64,000 nucleotides of DNA from Sphingopyxis sp. H115 (GCF_001468465.1 NZ_LNSA01000002.1:186001-250000), one strand, 5' to 3'. Shown: positions 17,803-27,132, counted from the first letter of the stretch. Numbers and translations are program-made. Notes: generated by a model not told the origin, from the sequence alone.

Positions 17803-18689
17803 CCGACCGCTTGCCGAGTCATCCGTTGGAGCGTGCCGAGCGCGGCCTCCAGGGCGAAATCGACCTCGGGGGCCCCGTCGGCAACATTCTCGGGAACGGG
17901 GATGGCGGCCGTCGCGGCAACGGGCGCCTGCCGCCGCCGCGCGAGACCGGCTTCCAGACGCGCAACCATCGCGCCAAGCGAATGGTCGGTCGGTTCCGGC
18001 ATCGCCCGCGGCGCGATTTCGGCGGGTTGCAACCACGGCTCTTCGCCGGGTTCCATTGCTTCGACGGGCGCAAGGTCGGCAAGGACGAGTTCGTCGACGA
18101 CGTCGGCGTCCGACAGGACCGGTGCCGGATCGACCTCCACCGCCTCGTCGTTTGCGTTCGCGCGAAGGGGACCGAGCCCGCCCGCAGGCAGGTCGCGGCC
18201 CGCGCGAATCGGCGGACGTGGGGCGTCGTCGGGGTGCCGGTCGACGCGGCGGCGGCGCGCCAGAATATTAAGGCCCTCGTCGTCGCTCGCCGCATTATCG
18301 CCGCCGGACCGGAAACGCCGGCGCAGCGACGACAGGCCGGCCGCCTCGGGTTTCGCGATCAGCAAAGCCACCAGCCCTGCAAAGACCGCAGCGATCCCGG
18401 CCATACCAAAGGCCAGCGTCAGGCGCGCGGCGTTGCCCACCGGCGGAACGAAAAAATCGGACAGGCGATCGAGATAGAGATTCCAGCTGATCCCCGCGAC
18501 CCACGACATCGGCATCACCGCCGCGAACAGGAAGGTCAGCGCCGCCGCGCCGATCACCGCCGGTATCGCGGGGCGGAGCGCACGCAGCAGCGCGGTCGCC
18601 ATGGCCCTGCCAGAATTTTCGCTGCTCTCGTCCATACCGTCCAAATCCGTGCGGCCCGCCGGGGGCCCAATATCCTCGACAAACTGCAT
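17799..18689 (-). CDS. two-helix membrane protein with long acidic cytosolic tail
   Basis: A 296-residue protein with two hydrophobic helices (about 42-62 and 90-112) separated by an external loop with SWVAGISWNLYLDRL, then a 180-residue acidic, Pro/Ala-rich tail. No enzymatic motif is visible. Its ATG overlaps the stop of the exosortase-type glycosyltransferase gene (TGATG), so it is in the same transcript and may help position or regulate glycan export. Unknown family. Confidence 0.7.
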   Translation of the reverse strand: MQFVEDIGPPAGRTDLDGMDESSENSGRAMATALLRALRPAIPAVIGAAALTFLFAAVMPMSWVAGISWNLYLDRLSDFFVPPVGNAARLTLAFGMAGIAAVFAGLVALLIAKPEAAGLSSLRRRFRSGGDNAASDDEGLNILARRRRVDRHPDDAPRPPIRAGRDLPAGGLGPLRANANDEAVEVDPAPVLSDADVVDELVLADLAPVEAMEPGEEPWLQPAEIAPRAMPEPTDHSLGAMVARLEAGLARRRQAPVAATAAIPVPENVADGAPEVDFALEAALGTLQRMTRQAVG

Positions 18690-19897
18690 CAGGCGGTGCC
18701 GCGCAGCAATCGCTGGTAAACCGGCTCGTAACGTAAAATGTTTGATGACCAGTTACGATGCTTTTCGACAAATATACGCGCTGTCCGCCGTCGTTCGGGC
18801 CAGATTGTCCGATTTCCGAGCAACGCCGCAAGGGCGCCCGCGATGGCCGCGGGGTCGTCGGGGGCGAACAGGCTGCCGGTAACATCGTCTTCGATCAGTT
18901 CGCGGTGGCCGCCGACGTCGGACGCGGCAACCAGCTTGCCCTGTGCCATCGCCTCGAGCGGCTTCAGCGGCGTGACGAGATCGGTCAGCCGCATCTTCTT
19001 GCGCGGATAGGCGAGAATGTCGATCAGCGAATAATAACGCTCGACCTCCTCGTGCGGGACACGGCCGACGAAGCATATCTGCGCCGCCGCCGGGGAGGCA
19101 GCGGCCTGCGCCTTCAGCGCCGCTTCCATCGGCCCACCGCCCACGAGCAGGAGCCGCGCCTTCGGCTCTGCCGCCGCAAGCGCGGGCATCGCCGCGATCA
19201 GGTCGTCGATTCCCTCATAATCGTAAAAACTGCCGATATAGCCGATCACGGCGTCGTCGGGCGCAAGGCCCAGGGTCGCGGCCAGCGCATCGTCACGCGG
19301 CGCAGGATCGCCGAACAGGTCGAGGTCGACGCCGTTCGGCGAGACGATGATCTTGGCGGGATCGATACCGCGTGCGATCAGGTCGCCGCGCAACCCTTCG
19401 CAAATCACCGCCACCGCATCGGCCGATCTGGCCACGTGGGTTTCAAGCCGCCTTGTCAGCCGGTAACGCAGGCTGCCTTCGCGGCCGGTTCCATTACCGA
19501 CCGCCGCATCCTCCCAGAAAGCGCGGATTTCATAGATGACCGGGATGCCAAGTTTTTTGCCAACGCGCAGCGCCGCGAGCCCGTCGAGCACCGGCGAATG
19601 GGCATGCAGCACGTCGGGTTTCCATTCCTTCGCCAGCGTCTCGACGCGCTTTGCCAGCGCCCCGATTTCGCGCCATTCGCGGATCGGCGCGCGCGCCGGC
19701 GCGATCGCCGGCGTACGGAAAAAGGTCAGCCCGTCGACCGTCTCGCCGTCCACGCCAGGTTCGGGGTGGCGAACGCCGGTGACCCCCCCGACCGCCCAGC
19801 CTTTCGCGAGCTGCGCCTTCATCAGCGCGCGCGTGCGAAAGGTGTAGCCGCTGTGCGCGGGCAAGCTATGATCGAGGATGTGCAAGATGCGGGTCAT
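18689..19897 (-). CDS. glycosyltransferase family 4, exosortase-A-associated type
   Basis: A 402-residue GT-B enzyme. The opening MTRILHILDHSLPAHSGYTFR, then WKPDVLHAHSPVLDGLAAL, EIRAFWEDAAVGNGTGREGSL and the donor-site GYIGSFYDYEGIDDLI and LLLVGGGPMEAAL are characteristic of the glycosyltransferases that accompany PEP-CTERM/exosortase A systems (the Daro_2409-like family as I recall it). Start chosen at ATG 19897; two in-frame ATGs lie slightly upstream. Divergent from the ligase unit. No exosortase gene is visible in this window. Confidence 0.88.
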   Translation of the reverse strand: MTRILHILDHSLPAHSGYTFRTRALMKAQLAKGWAVGGVTGVRHPEPGVDGETVDGLTFFRTPAIAPARAPIREWREIGALAKRVETLAKEWKPDVLHAHSPVLDGLAALRVGKKLGIPVIYEIRAFWEDAAVGNGTGREGSLRYRLTRRLETHVARSADAVAVICEGLRGDLIARGIDPAKIIVSPNGVDLDLFGDPAPRDDALAATLGLAPDDAVIGYIGSFYDYEGIDDLIAAMPALAAAEPKARLLLVGGGPMEAALKAQAAASPAAAQICFVGRVPHEEVERYYSLIDILAYPRKKMRLTDLVTPLKPLEAMAQGKLVAASDVGGHRELIEDDVTGSLFAPDDPAAIAGALAALLGNRTIWPERRRTARIFVEKHRNWSSNILRYEPVYQRLLRGTA

Positions 19898-19962
19898 TGA
19901 CCAGCGCATTGACATACAAGCCTTAACGCGGCGTCAACCCCGATCGCGTAGCGGGAGCGGAC

Positions 19963-20127
19963 ATGGTCGACAATTTTTCCATTGGCCTGACGCACGTCCT
20001 GATGGCGATCGCGTTGTGGCGCCTGCTCTATCGCGACGATCTCGACCGCGAGGTCAGCCCACGCCTGCTGTGGCAGCAGCGCCGCGATGCCGAACGCGCC
20101 GAAGAGGATGTCCGCGGCGATGCGTGA
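19963..20127 (+). CDS. 54-residue small protein ahead of the O-glycosylation ligase
   Basis: An open frame of 54 codons begins at the ATG at 19963 behind GGGAGCGG and ends at a TGA at 20125-20127, overlapping the ligase start at 20120 by 8 bases. The product starts MVDNFSIGLTHVLMAIALW, a hydrophobic segment of about 15 residues, followed by a charged tail with RDDLDRE and RRDAERAEED. The ribosome site, overlap and codon pattern make it credible. It looks like a small single-pass membrane protein; no family recognised. Confidence 0.65.
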   Translation: MVDNFSIGLTHVLMAIALWRLLYRDDLDREVSPRLLWQQRRDAERAEEDVRGDA

Positions 20128-21502
20128 CATTGCGTTCGTCGCCTTTCTCTTCGCCTTCATCGGGGTCGGTTTCCGCAAGCCGTTCCTGTTCGTGCTGTGC
20201 TTTTGCTATATCGACATCGTCGCACCGCAGCGTTTGAGCTATTTCCTCATCAACTCGATCCCGATCTCGCTGATCGTGTTCGGGCTCGCAATCGTCGGCT
20301 GGCTGGCAGTCGACGACAAGCGCGACACAAGATGGTCGGGGCGTCAATTCCTGTTGATCGCGTTGCTCTTCTATTGCTGGATGACGACGATCCAGGCCGA
20401 CTTCCCGGTCGAGGCAGCGGACAAATGGAGCTGGGTATGGAAGGCGCTGGTCTGGGCGATCTTCCTGCCGCTGACCCTGCGCACCAAGCTTCGCATCGAA
20501 TCGCTGACGCTGATCATGCTGCTGTCGGCGGCGTCGATCGCGATCGCCGGGGGACTCAAGACCGCTGCCGGCGGCGGCGGCTACGGCACGCTCCAGTTGC
20601 TGCTCAACGAAAACTACGGCTTGTACGAAGGGTCGATCATGTCGACCGTCGGCATCGCGATCATCCCGCTGATCCTGTGGTACCGGCGCCACGGCACGAT
20701 ATTTCCGCCCGACTGGCGCGTCTCGCTCTTTTGTTTCGCGCTCTGCTTTGCGTGCATGTTGCTGCCCGTGGGTACGCAAGCGCGCACCGGGCTCGTCTGC
20801 CTTGCCGTGCTCGCCATCCTGTCGCTCCGCGCGGTAAAACACCGCCTCCTCTATATCGCGGGAGCCGGGCTGCTCGCCTTCGCGGCGATCCCCTTCCTGC
20901 CCCAAAGCTTTACCGAGCGCATGGAAACGATCCGCGATCACAAATCCGACCAGTCGGCCTCGACACGCGTCGCCGTGTGGATGTGGACATGGGACTATGC
21001 GAAGGAGAATCCGTTCGGCGGCGGGTTCGAAGCCTATATCCAGAACAGCGTCCGCGTCGAACGGGCGGCGAGCGCCTATGATCCCGACGCACCGCAAAAT
21101 GCCGAAGCGACGGTCTATGAGGAACATTCGCGCGCCTATCATTCGAGCTATTTCGAAATGCTGGGCGAGCAGGGATATCCCGGCCTTGCGCTATGGCTCT
21201 TGCTGCACGCGGTGGGGCTGGTGCAGATGGAACGGATCAGGCGGCGCTACCTCAAGACCCGGCGCGCCGAGGAACAATGGATCGCGCCGTTGGCGACCGC
21301 GCTCCAGCACGGCCATGTCGTCTACATGGTCGGGTCGCTTTTCGTTGGCATCGCCTTCCAACCCTTCATCTATATGATGCTGGCGCTCGAAATGGGGCTT
21401 TCGACCTATTGCCGCCGCCGCGAACAGGAAGCGGGGTGGCGCCCGCTGACCGCGCGTCCCGCACAGGTTCCGGCGCGCCATCCGGTGCCCGCTCCGAACT
21501 GA
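20120..21502 (+). CDS. putative O-glycosylation ligase, exosortase-A system-associated
   Basis: A 460-residue polytopic membrane protein of the Wzy/O-antigen-ligase superfamily. The start MRDIAFVAFLFAFIGVGFRKPF and the motif PQRLSYFLINSIPIS match the exosortase-A-associated ligase family. The periplasmic loop EEHSRAYHSSYFEMLGEQG (about residues 334-352) carries the conserved His region expected for glycan transfer. Ten or so helices are apparent. It is translated from inside the end of the 54-residue gene. It likely transfers glycan to exported proteins or polymers; substrate unknown. Confidence 0.88.
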   Translation: MRDIAFVAFLFAFIGVGFRKPFLFVLCFCYIDIVAPQRLSYFLINSIPISLIVFGLAIVGWLAVDDKRDTRWSGRQFLLIALLFYCWMTTIQADFPVEAADKWSWVWKALVWAIFLPLTLRTKLRIESLTLIMLLSAASIAIAGGLKTAAGGGGYGTLQLLLNENYGLYEGSIMSTVGIAIIPLILWYRRHGTIFPPDWRVSLFCFALCFACMLLPVGTQARTGLVCLAVLAILSLRAVKHRLLYIAGAGLLAFAAIPFLPQSFTERMETIRDHKSDQSASTRVAVWMWTWDYAKENPFGGGFEAYIQNSVRVERAASAYDPDAPQNAEATVYEEHSRAYHSSYFEMLGEQGYPGLALWLLLHAVGLVQMERIRRRYLKTRRAEEQWIAPLATALQHGHVVYMVGSLFVGIAFQPFIYMMLALEMGLSTYCRRREQEAGWRPLTARPAQVPARHPVPAPN

Positions 21503-21582
21503 TCGCCCTTATCGTCGGCCGGTCAAAGGCGGCGATGGCACCGAAGCGGGAACTATCCGCCCGGCCCGGACGCTATTGCAGC

Positions 21583-22593
21583 ATGCCCGCCCCGCGCCTT
21601 GTTCATGTCGACGACAATCTGCCCGGCATCAGCCGCGAACGCTCGGGCGTCGGCTGGCGCTACCACGATGCGAAGGGAAAGGTGATCCGCGATCGCGACG
21701 AAATCGACCGTCTCAACGCGATCGCGCTCCCGCCCGCTTATGAGGACGCCTGGTTCTGCCCCGCACCGAATGGCCACATCCTCGCAACCGGCTATGACGC
21801 GCGCGGGCGCAAGCAATATCGCTACCACCCCGAGTTTCGCATGGCGCGCGAGGCCGACAAATATGATCGCTGCGCAGCGTTCGGCCACGCGCTACCGCTT
21901 CTTCGCGCACGCCTTGCCGACGATCTGAAACGGCGGACGCTTTGTTCCGAACGCGTCGTCGCGGCGGTCGTGCGCCTTCTCGATCTCGCGGCGCTGCGCA
22001 TCGGGAACGAACAATATGTCGCGGCCAACAACAGCTTCGGCGCGACGACCCTGCGCCAACGCCACGCTAGCCTGTCGGGCAAGACGCTCCGCCTCAAATA
22101 TGTCGCCAAGGGCGGGGCGAAGCGCGAGGTCATCATCAGCGATCGCAGCCTGACGACGCTGATCCGGCGGCTGCAGGACCTGCCCGGCCAGAATCTTTTC
22201 CAATATGAGGATGAAGGCGGGCTCTGCTCGGTCGCGTCCGACGATGTGAACGCCTATATCCGCGAGGCGATGGGCGACGAATTCAGCGCCAAGCATTTCC
22301 GCACCTGGTCGGCGAGCGTCGAGGCCTTCGCCTTCCTTTACGAGGCGGCCGATCCGCCGATGCTGAAAGCGATGCTCGAACATGTCGCGGACCGCCTTGG
22401 CAACACGCCGGCTATCGCGCGCAAAGCCTATATCCACCCTGCGATGATCGCCGCGGCGCAGGAACGCGGCGACTTTGCCGCCGCCGCCGGCAAGCTGCCG
22501 CGCGCGACCCGATATCTTTCGCGTTACGAACGCGGTTTTTTGACCTATCTGGAACGCGCGCCCGATGCCGCGGCGTTGCTCCGCTCCGCCTGA
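21583..22593 (+). CDS. DNA topoisomerase IB (eukaryotic/poxvirus type)
   Basis: A 336-residue type IB topoisomerase that relaxes supercoils by a 3'-phosphotyrosine intermediate. The catalytic residues are recognisable: Arg139 in LRIGNE, the Lys of KYVAKGG, His238-Arg240 in KHFRTW, and Tyr283 in RKAYIHP. The N-terminal GVGWRYHDAKGKVI and GRKQYRYHPEF match the bacterial family. Start chosen at ATG 21583; ATG 21535 would add 16 residues. A normal housekeeping-accessory enzyme in sphingomonads. Confidence 0.95.
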   Translation: MPAPRLVHVDDNLPGISRERSGVGWRYHDAKGKVIRDRDEIDRLNAIALPPAYEDAWFCPAPNGHILATGYDARGRKQYRYHPEFRMAREADKYDRCAAFGHALPLLRARLADDLKRRTLCSERVVAAVVRLLDLAALRIGNEQYVAANNSFGATTLRQRHASLSGKTLRLKYVAKGGAKREVIISDRSLTTLIRRLQDLPGQNLFQYEDEGGLCSVASDDVNAYIREAMGDEFSAKHFRTWSASVEAFAFLYEAADPPMLKAMLEHVADRLGNTPAIARKAYIHPAMIAAAQERGDFAAAAGKLPRATRYLSRYERGFLTYLERAPDAAALLRSA

Positions 22594-22619
22594 CTTGCAA
22601 GAGGACCCCAAAGGCCCCC

Positions 22620-23834
22620 ATGACTTTCTCTATCCTGACCGCCGCCACGACCGCCGCCGCCAAGGCTCCCGCCACCAAAAGCCCGCCTCCGAGCAACCCG
22701 ATCGAGGATTTGCGCATGTGGTGGGACGCCAGCGTCGCCTGGGTGAACGGTCACTGGCTCCAGATCGGCATCGCGATCGGCGCGGGTCTGCTCATCTACC
22801 TCTTCCTCTCAATGGTGCGCACCTTCGCACTGAAGCGCGCGCAGGCGGCCCCGGGCCAATTCACGCTGACCGACATCGTGGGCCGCGTGATCCACAAGAC
22901 CAAGTCGGTCGTGCTCGCGATTATCGCCATCCGTCTGGTCGCAGGCTATGCGCAGCCCCCCGCGCTGATCATGAACATCCTCCAGTTCGTCTTCACAGTC
23001 GCGGTAGTCCTACAGGTCGCGATCTGGGCGCGCGAAATCGTCCTCGGGCTGATCCAGCGCCGCGCGGCGGAGGGGCATAATGAAACGCTGTCGAACGCGA
23101 TGGGTATCATCCGGCTGCTCATTAGCGTCGCGCTGTTTGCGGTCGCCGCGATCGTCATCCTCGACAATATGGGCGTCAACGTCACCGGCCTGATCGCCGG
23201 TCTCGGCATCGGCGGCATCGCGATCGGCCTGGCCGCGCAGGGCATTTTCTCAGACCTCTTCGCCTCGCTTTCGATCATCTTCGACCGGCCGTTCCGCGTC
23301 GGCGAGACGATCAAATATGACAACAGCATCGCGACCGTCGAGCGGATCGGGCTCAAAAGTACGCATCTTCGGTCAGTGAACGGCGAGCTGCTCGTGATTT
23401 CGAACACCAATTTGCTGTCGAAGGAAATCACCAACTACGCCCATCTCCACCGTCGCCGCGTGCAGTTCGCGATCGGCGTGGTCTATCAGACGACCCCCGC
23501 CATGCTGCGCGCGCTACCGGCGCTGCTCCAAGCGCAGGTCGAAGCCGAAAAACATGAGTTCATCCGCTCGAGCTTCATCGGCTTCGGCGCCTCGAGCCTC
23601 GATTTCGAACTCGTCGCCGATATCCACAGCGACGATTATAACGAGGTGATCGCGGCGCGGACCGCGGTCGGCATCCGCGTTTTCGACGAACTGACGAAGG
23701 CGGGCTACGACTTCGCCTATCCGACCCAAACCACCTTCACCGCGGCGCCCGACGGAACGATGATTCTGCCCTATGCCGAAAGCGTCACGATGAAGACGCC
23801 AAAGCCACCGAAGGCTGACGCTACGGCGCCTTAG
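22620..23834 (+). CDS. mechanosensitive ion channel, MscS family
   Basis: A 404-residue membrane channel. An N-terminal Ala/Pro-rich stretch precedes four or so helices; the pore helix GLIAGLGIGGIAIGLAAQ (190-207) with the Gly/Ala packing pattern is decisive, followed by the beta domain FDRPFRVGETIKY and a C-terminal alpha/beta domain. It releases solutes on hypo-osmotic shock. The ATG at 22620 lies 27 bases after the topoisomerase stop, preceded by AAGAGGA, so the two may share a transcript. Confidence 0.95.
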   Translation: MTFSILTAATTAAAKAPATKSPPPSNPIEDLRMWWDASVAWVNGHWLQIGIAIGAGLLIYLFLSMVRTFALKRAQAAPGQFTLTDIVGRVIHKTKSVVLAIIAIRLVAGYAQPPALIMNILQFVFTVAVVLQVAIWAREIVLGLIQRRAAEGHNETLSNAMGIIRLLISVALFAVAAIVILDNMGVNVTGLIAGLGIGGIAIGLAAQGIFSDLFASLSIIFDRPFRVGETIKYDNSIATVERIGLKSTHLRSVNGELLVISNTNLLSKEITNYAHLHRRRVQFAIGVVYQTTPAMLRALPALLQAQVEAEKHEFIRSSFIGFGASSLDFELVADIHSDDYNEVIAARTAVGIRVFDELTKAGYDFAYPTQTTFTAAPDGTMILPYAESVTMKTPKPPKADATAP

Positions 23835-23912
23835 CCAAAGCCCTTGGCCCTTGTGCAACGCGGCAAGAGAGGCCTAGAACGCGCCCCGAACCAGTATTGG
23901 AGGGGATCAGAT

Positions 23913-24371
23913 ATGGCCACCATCACGCCGCAGGATCTGCAAGCCAAGGTCGGTGAGCATCTGGGCACATCCGAATGGGTGCTCGTCGATCAGGACATGA
24001 TCAACAAATTCGCCGACGCGACGGGCGACCATCAGTTCATCCATATCGACGAGGAAAAGGCCAAGCTCACGCCCTTCGGCGGCACCATTGCCCACGGCTT
24101 TTTGACGCTGTCGCTGATCCCGATGCTCGGCCAAAAGACAGACGGCCCGAAGATCGCGGGTGTCAAGATGGGCGTGAACTATGGCGGCAACAAAGTCCGC
24201 TTCCTCGCCCCGGTGCGCTCGGGCAAGCGCGTGCGCAGCCATGTAAAACTGCTCGAACTCGAAGAAAAGCGCCCCGGCCAGTGGCAGCAGACCAACGAAG
24301 TGACGATAGAGATCGAAGGCGAGGAAAAGCCTGCGCTGATCGCCGAATGGATCAGCCAGTTCTTCGTCTAA
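23913..24371 (+). CDS. MaoC-like acyl-CoA hydratase (R-specific enoyl-CoA hydratase type)
   Basis: A 152-residue hot-dog-fold protein. The catalytic motif FADATGDHQFIHID (residues 33-46, with Asp39 and His44) and FGGTIAHGFLTLSL match single-domain MaoC hydratases such as PhaJ and Rv0130-like enzymes. It hydrates trans-enoyl-CoA or performs the reverse dehydration. ATG 23913 follows GGAGGGG. The next gene is a thiolase in the same direction 66 bases away, consistent with fatty-acyl breakdown or synthesis. Confidence 0.92.
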   Translation: MATITPQDLQAKVGEHLGTSEWVLVDQDMINKFADATGDHQFIHIDEEKAKLTPFGGTIAHGFLTLSLIPMLGQKTDGPKIAGVKMGVNYGGNKVRFLAPVRSGKRVRSHVKLLELEEKRPGQWQQTNEVTIEIEGEEKPALIAEWISQFFV

Positions 24372-24436
24372 AGCATAATATTACCGGCCGACCTCCCCCG
24401 TTAAGATAACCGGATTCAGAAAGAAGGACTTCTATC

Positions 24437-25618
24437 ATGCGTGACGCCGTTATCGTCTCCACCGCCCGTACCCCGCTGACCAAGGCGGCGCGCGGTTCGT
24501 TCAACAACACCCTCGCTCCGACGCTGGGCGCGCACGCGGTCCGCGCCGCGGTCGAGCGCGCCGGAATCGAAGGCGGCGAGATCGACGATGTCGTGTTCGG
24601 CGCGGCGATGCAGCAGGGATCGCAAACGATGAACGTCGCGCGGCTGATCGCACTGCGTTCGGGCCTGCCCGTCACCGTTCCCGGCATGTCGATCGACCGC
24701 CAATGCTCCTCCGGCCTGATGACGATCGCGACCGCCGCAAAGCAGATCATCGTCGATCGCCAGGACATCGCAGTCGCCGGCGGGATCGAGTCGATCTCGA
24801 AGGTCAGCGGCAGCGGCAAGGTGTTCATCGAGACCGACGCCGAGCTGATCGCGATGCACAAGGACACCTACATGCCGATGATCGGCACCGCCGAGGTCGT
24901 GGCGAAGCGCTACAACATCAGTCGCGAAGTTCAGGACGAATATTCGCTCCAGTCGCAGCAGCGCACCGCCGCCGCCCAGGCCGCAGGCAAATATGACGAC
25001 GAAATCGTCGCCTGCCCCGCGACCATGGCCGTCGTGAACAAGGAAACCAAGGAAGTCAGCTTCAAGGACGTCGTCGCCGACAAGGACGAGTGCAACCGTC
25101 CCGACACCACGCTCGAAGGGCTCGCGAGCCTGAAGCCGGTGATGGGCGAAGGCCACACGATCACCGCGGGCAACGCCAGCCAGCTCGCCGACGGCGCCTC
25201 GGCGTGCGTCGTGATGGAAGCCAAGGTTGCCGAAAAGAAGGGCCTCCAGCCGCTGGGCCGTTATGTCGGCATGGCGGTCGCGGGCACCGAGCCCGACGAA
25301 ATGGGCATCGGCCCGGTGTTCGCCATCCCCAAGCTGCTCGAACGCTTCGAGCTCAAGATGGACGACATCGGCCTGTGGGAACTCAACGAAGCCTTCGCGG
25401 TGCAGGTGCTCTATTGCCGCGACAAGCTTGGCATCCCGAACGAGCTGCTCAACGTCAATGGCGGCTCGATCTCGATCGGCCACCCGTTCGGCATGACCGG
25501 CGCGCGCTGCGTCGGCCACGCGCTGATCGAGGGCAAGCGCCGCGGCGTCAAATATGCCGTGGTCACCATGTGCATCGGTGGCGGCCAGGGCGCAGCGGGC
25601 CTGTTCGAGGTCTTCTGA
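24437..25618 (+). CDS. acetyl-CoA C-acyltransferase (thiolase)
   Basis: A 393-residue thiolase. The acylated Cys90 in DRQCSSG, the NEAFA segment, His349 in GHPFGMTG and Cys379 in CIGGGQG are all in place. It cleaves 3-ketoacyl-CoA or condenses acyl-CoA. ATG 24437 follows AAAGAAGGA. It sits within a run of genes (MaoC hydratase, this, CMD-like protein, ABM protein) that look like one acyl-CoA/aromatic catabolic unit. The chain-length preference is not visible from sequence. Confidence 0.95.
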   Translation: MRDAVIVSTARTPLTKAARGSFNNTLAPTLGAHAVRAAVERAGIEGGEIDDVVFGAAMQQGSQTMNVARLIALRSGLPVTVPGMSIDRQCSSGLMTIATAAKQIIVDRQDIAVAGGIESISKVSGSGKVFIETDAELIAMHKDTYMPMIGTAEVVAKRYNISREVQDEYSLQSQQRTAAAQAAGKYDDEIVACPATMAVVNKETKEVSFKDVVADKDECNRPDTTLEGLASLKPVMGEGHTITAGNASQLADGASACVVMEAKVAEKKGLQPLGRYVGMAVAGTEPDEMGIGPVFAIPKLLERFELKMDDIGLWELNEAFAVQVLYCRDKLGIPNELLNVNGGSISIGHPFGMTGARCVGHALIEGKRRGVKYAVVTMCIGGGQGAAGLFEVF

Positions 25619-25633
25619 TTTGCGGCCCCGTTA

Positions 25634-26218
25634 ATGAGACTCGACGCTCCGCGCATCGAGCCGGTCGACCTGGATCGACTCGATGCCGACCAGCGCGCGG
25701 CGCTCGAACCCTTCCTTGCTTCCGATGGGGGCAAGGTCGGGGGCGGCAAGATCCTCAACATCTTCCGCACACTCGCCCACGCACCAAAGGCGCTGACCGC
25801 GTTCCTTGGCTGGGGCAATTATATCCTGTCGAAGCGTAATGCGCTTTCACCCCGCGACCGCGAACTCGTCATCCTGCGCACCGGCTATAACTGCCGCTCG
25901 GGCTATGAGTGGACGCAGCATAAGCGCATCGGGCTCGATTGCGGACTTTCCGAAGACGAGATTGCGCGGATCAAGATCGGTCCCGACGCCGATGGCTGGA
26001 GCGATATCGACCGCGCGATGCTCTGCGCGACCGACGAGCTTACCACCAACCATTTCGTGACCGACGCCAGCTGGTCCGCACTCGCGCCGATCGGCGACAA
26101 GGGCCGCATGGACCTCGTCATGACCGTCGGCCAGTACACGCAGGTTTCGATGATATTGAACAGCTTCGGCATCCAGGTCGAGGACGGCTGGGACGTCGAC
26201 CCCGATCTGAAAGCCTGA
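25634..26218 (+). CDS. carboxymuconolactone decarboxylase-family protein
   Basis: A 194-residue all-helical protein of the CMD/AhpD-like family. The motif region RELVILRTGYNCRSGYEWTQHKRIG gives the usual Glu, Cys and His around one helix pair; the second Cys of AhpD-type CxxC is absent, so a peroxidase redox role is unlikely. It starts at ATG 25634, 15 bases after the thiolase stop. In sphingomonads such proteins often neighbour acyl-CoA genes, with no proven reaction. Confidence 0.88.
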   Translation: MRLDAPRIEPVDLDRLDADQRAALEPFLASDGGKVGGGKILNIFRTLAHAPKALTAFLGWGNYILSKRNALSPRDRELVILRTGYNCRSGYEWTQHKRIGLDCGLSEDEIARIKIGPDADGWSDIDRAMLCATDELTTNHFVTDASWSALAPIGDKGRMDLVMTVGQYTQVSMILNSFGIQVEDGWDVDPDLKA

Positions 26219-26232
26219 CAAGGGAGAGATAT

Positions 26233-26523
26233 ATGAGTGCCATCGGTGTGATCGCGACGCTGCGCGTCCAGTCCGGCAAGGAAGCCGAATTCGAAGGCGT
26301 TTTCGCCGAACTGGCCGCTGCGGTGAATGCCAACGAGGCGGGCAACAGCTATTACCGCCTGTTCAAGACGGGCGAGACCGGCGTCTACAAAGTTCTAGAA
26401 TGCTATGACGATCAGGTCGCACTCGACGCGCACCGCGCATCAGACCATTTCCGCGGCATCGGTGCGCGCCTTGGCCCCTGCCTCGCCGGTGCGCCCGAGA
26501 TCGAGACGCTGAGCGCAGCCTGA
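26233..26523 (+). CDS. antibiotic biosynthesis monooxygenase (ABM) domain protein
   Basis: A 96-residue dimeric alpha/beta-barrel-type protein. The opening MSAIGVIATLRVQSGKEAEFE, NSYYRLFKTGETGVYKVLE and the HFRGIGARL end match the ABM family, which includes cofactor-free monooxygenases and quinone-handling enzymes such as YgiN. ATG 26233 follows AGGGAGAG. It lies 14 bases after the CMD-like gene in the same operon-like run. Confidence 0.9.
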   Translation: MSAIGVIATLRVQSGKEAEFEGVFAELAAAVNANEAGNSYYRLFKTGETGVYKVLECYDDQVALDAHRASDHFRGIGARLGPCLAGAPEIETLSAA

Positions 26524-26529
26524 TCGGCT

Positions 26530-26550
26530 GGTTTCGACCGATAGTTACCG
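26530..26550 (+). repeat. degenerate dispersed element
   Basis: GGTTTCGACCG followed by ATAGTTACC closely matches 54119-54139 (GGTTTCGACCG, TTAGTTGCC) and, in reverse and more degenerate form, 4705-4728. All three lie just after gene ends. Too short to classify further. Confidence 0.4.
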
Positions 26551-26578
26551 TTATAGATGTGAACCCCGGCGTCGCCCA

Positions 26579-27049
26579 TCAGCCGATCTCGGCGATCTCC
26601 ACCGACCGGTCGCCCAGCACATAGCGCGGCCCCGCCCCGCGCTGCGCGGCCTTGTCCTCGCGATTATACAGCCCGCATTTCTTGAGCGACAGGCAGCCGC
26701 AGCCGATACAATTGCCGAGCAGGTCGCGGGTCCGTTCGAGCGCCGCGATCTGGGCGTCGATCCGCGATTTCAATCCGGTGCTGATCCGCGTCCAGTCGGC
26801 GCCGTTCGGCGTTCGCCCGGCGGGCAGCCGCGCCAGTTCGTCCGCTATCTCCTCGAGGCTCAGACCCAGTTGCTGCGCGATCAGGATGAAGGACACGCGG
26901 CGAATATCGGCGCGCAGGAAGCGTCGCTGCCCCCCGCGCGTGCGCAAGGCCTCGACCAGCCCCTTCGCCTCATAGAAACGGATCGCCGACACCGCGACGC
27001 CGGTTCGCGCTGAGAGTTCACCGATCGCGATCAGGTCGGTCCGGTGCAT
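26579..27049 (-). CDS. soxR: redox-sensitive transcriptional activator SoxR
   Basis: A 156-residue MerR-family regulator. The N-terminal winged helix (residues 8-75) is followed by a dimerisation helix and the [2Fe-2S] site at Cys114, Cys117, Cys119 and Cys125 (CIGCGCLSLKKC), the exact spacing of E. coli SoxR. Oxidation of the cluster by redox-cycling compounds activates transcription. There is no soxS; in non-enteric bacteria SoxR controls its targets directly, and the VOC gene with a SoxR-type promoter is next door. Confidence 0.97.
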   Translation of the reverse strand: MHRTDLIAIGELSARTGVAVSAIRFYEAKGLVEALRTRGGQRRFLRADIRRVSFILIAQQLGLSLEEIADELARLPAGRTPNGADWTRISTGLKSRIDAQIAALERTRDLLGNCIGCGCLSLKKCGLYNREDKAAQRGAGPRYVLGDRSVEIAEIG

Positions 27050-27070
27050 CGTCTTCGCTCCTCTTCGCGC

Positions 27071-27101
27071 TTGACCTAAACTTAACTTGAACTTTCATAA
27101 G
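27071..27101 (+). promoter_or_regulatory. SoxR-type promoter with 19-base spacer
   Basis: A -35 TTGACC (27071-27076) and a -10 CATAAG (27096-27101) are separated by 19 bases, the overlong spacing typical of MerR/SoxR-activated promoters. The spacer holds an imperfect palindrome at 27075-27092 that matches 14 of 18 positions of the enterobacterial soxbox (CCTCAAGTTAACTTGAGG). It points at the VOC gene at 27133 and lies 26 bases from the soxR start. Confidence 0.8.
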
Positions 27102-27132
27102 TCGCGCGTCAACACGAATCAGGAGAAACAAG

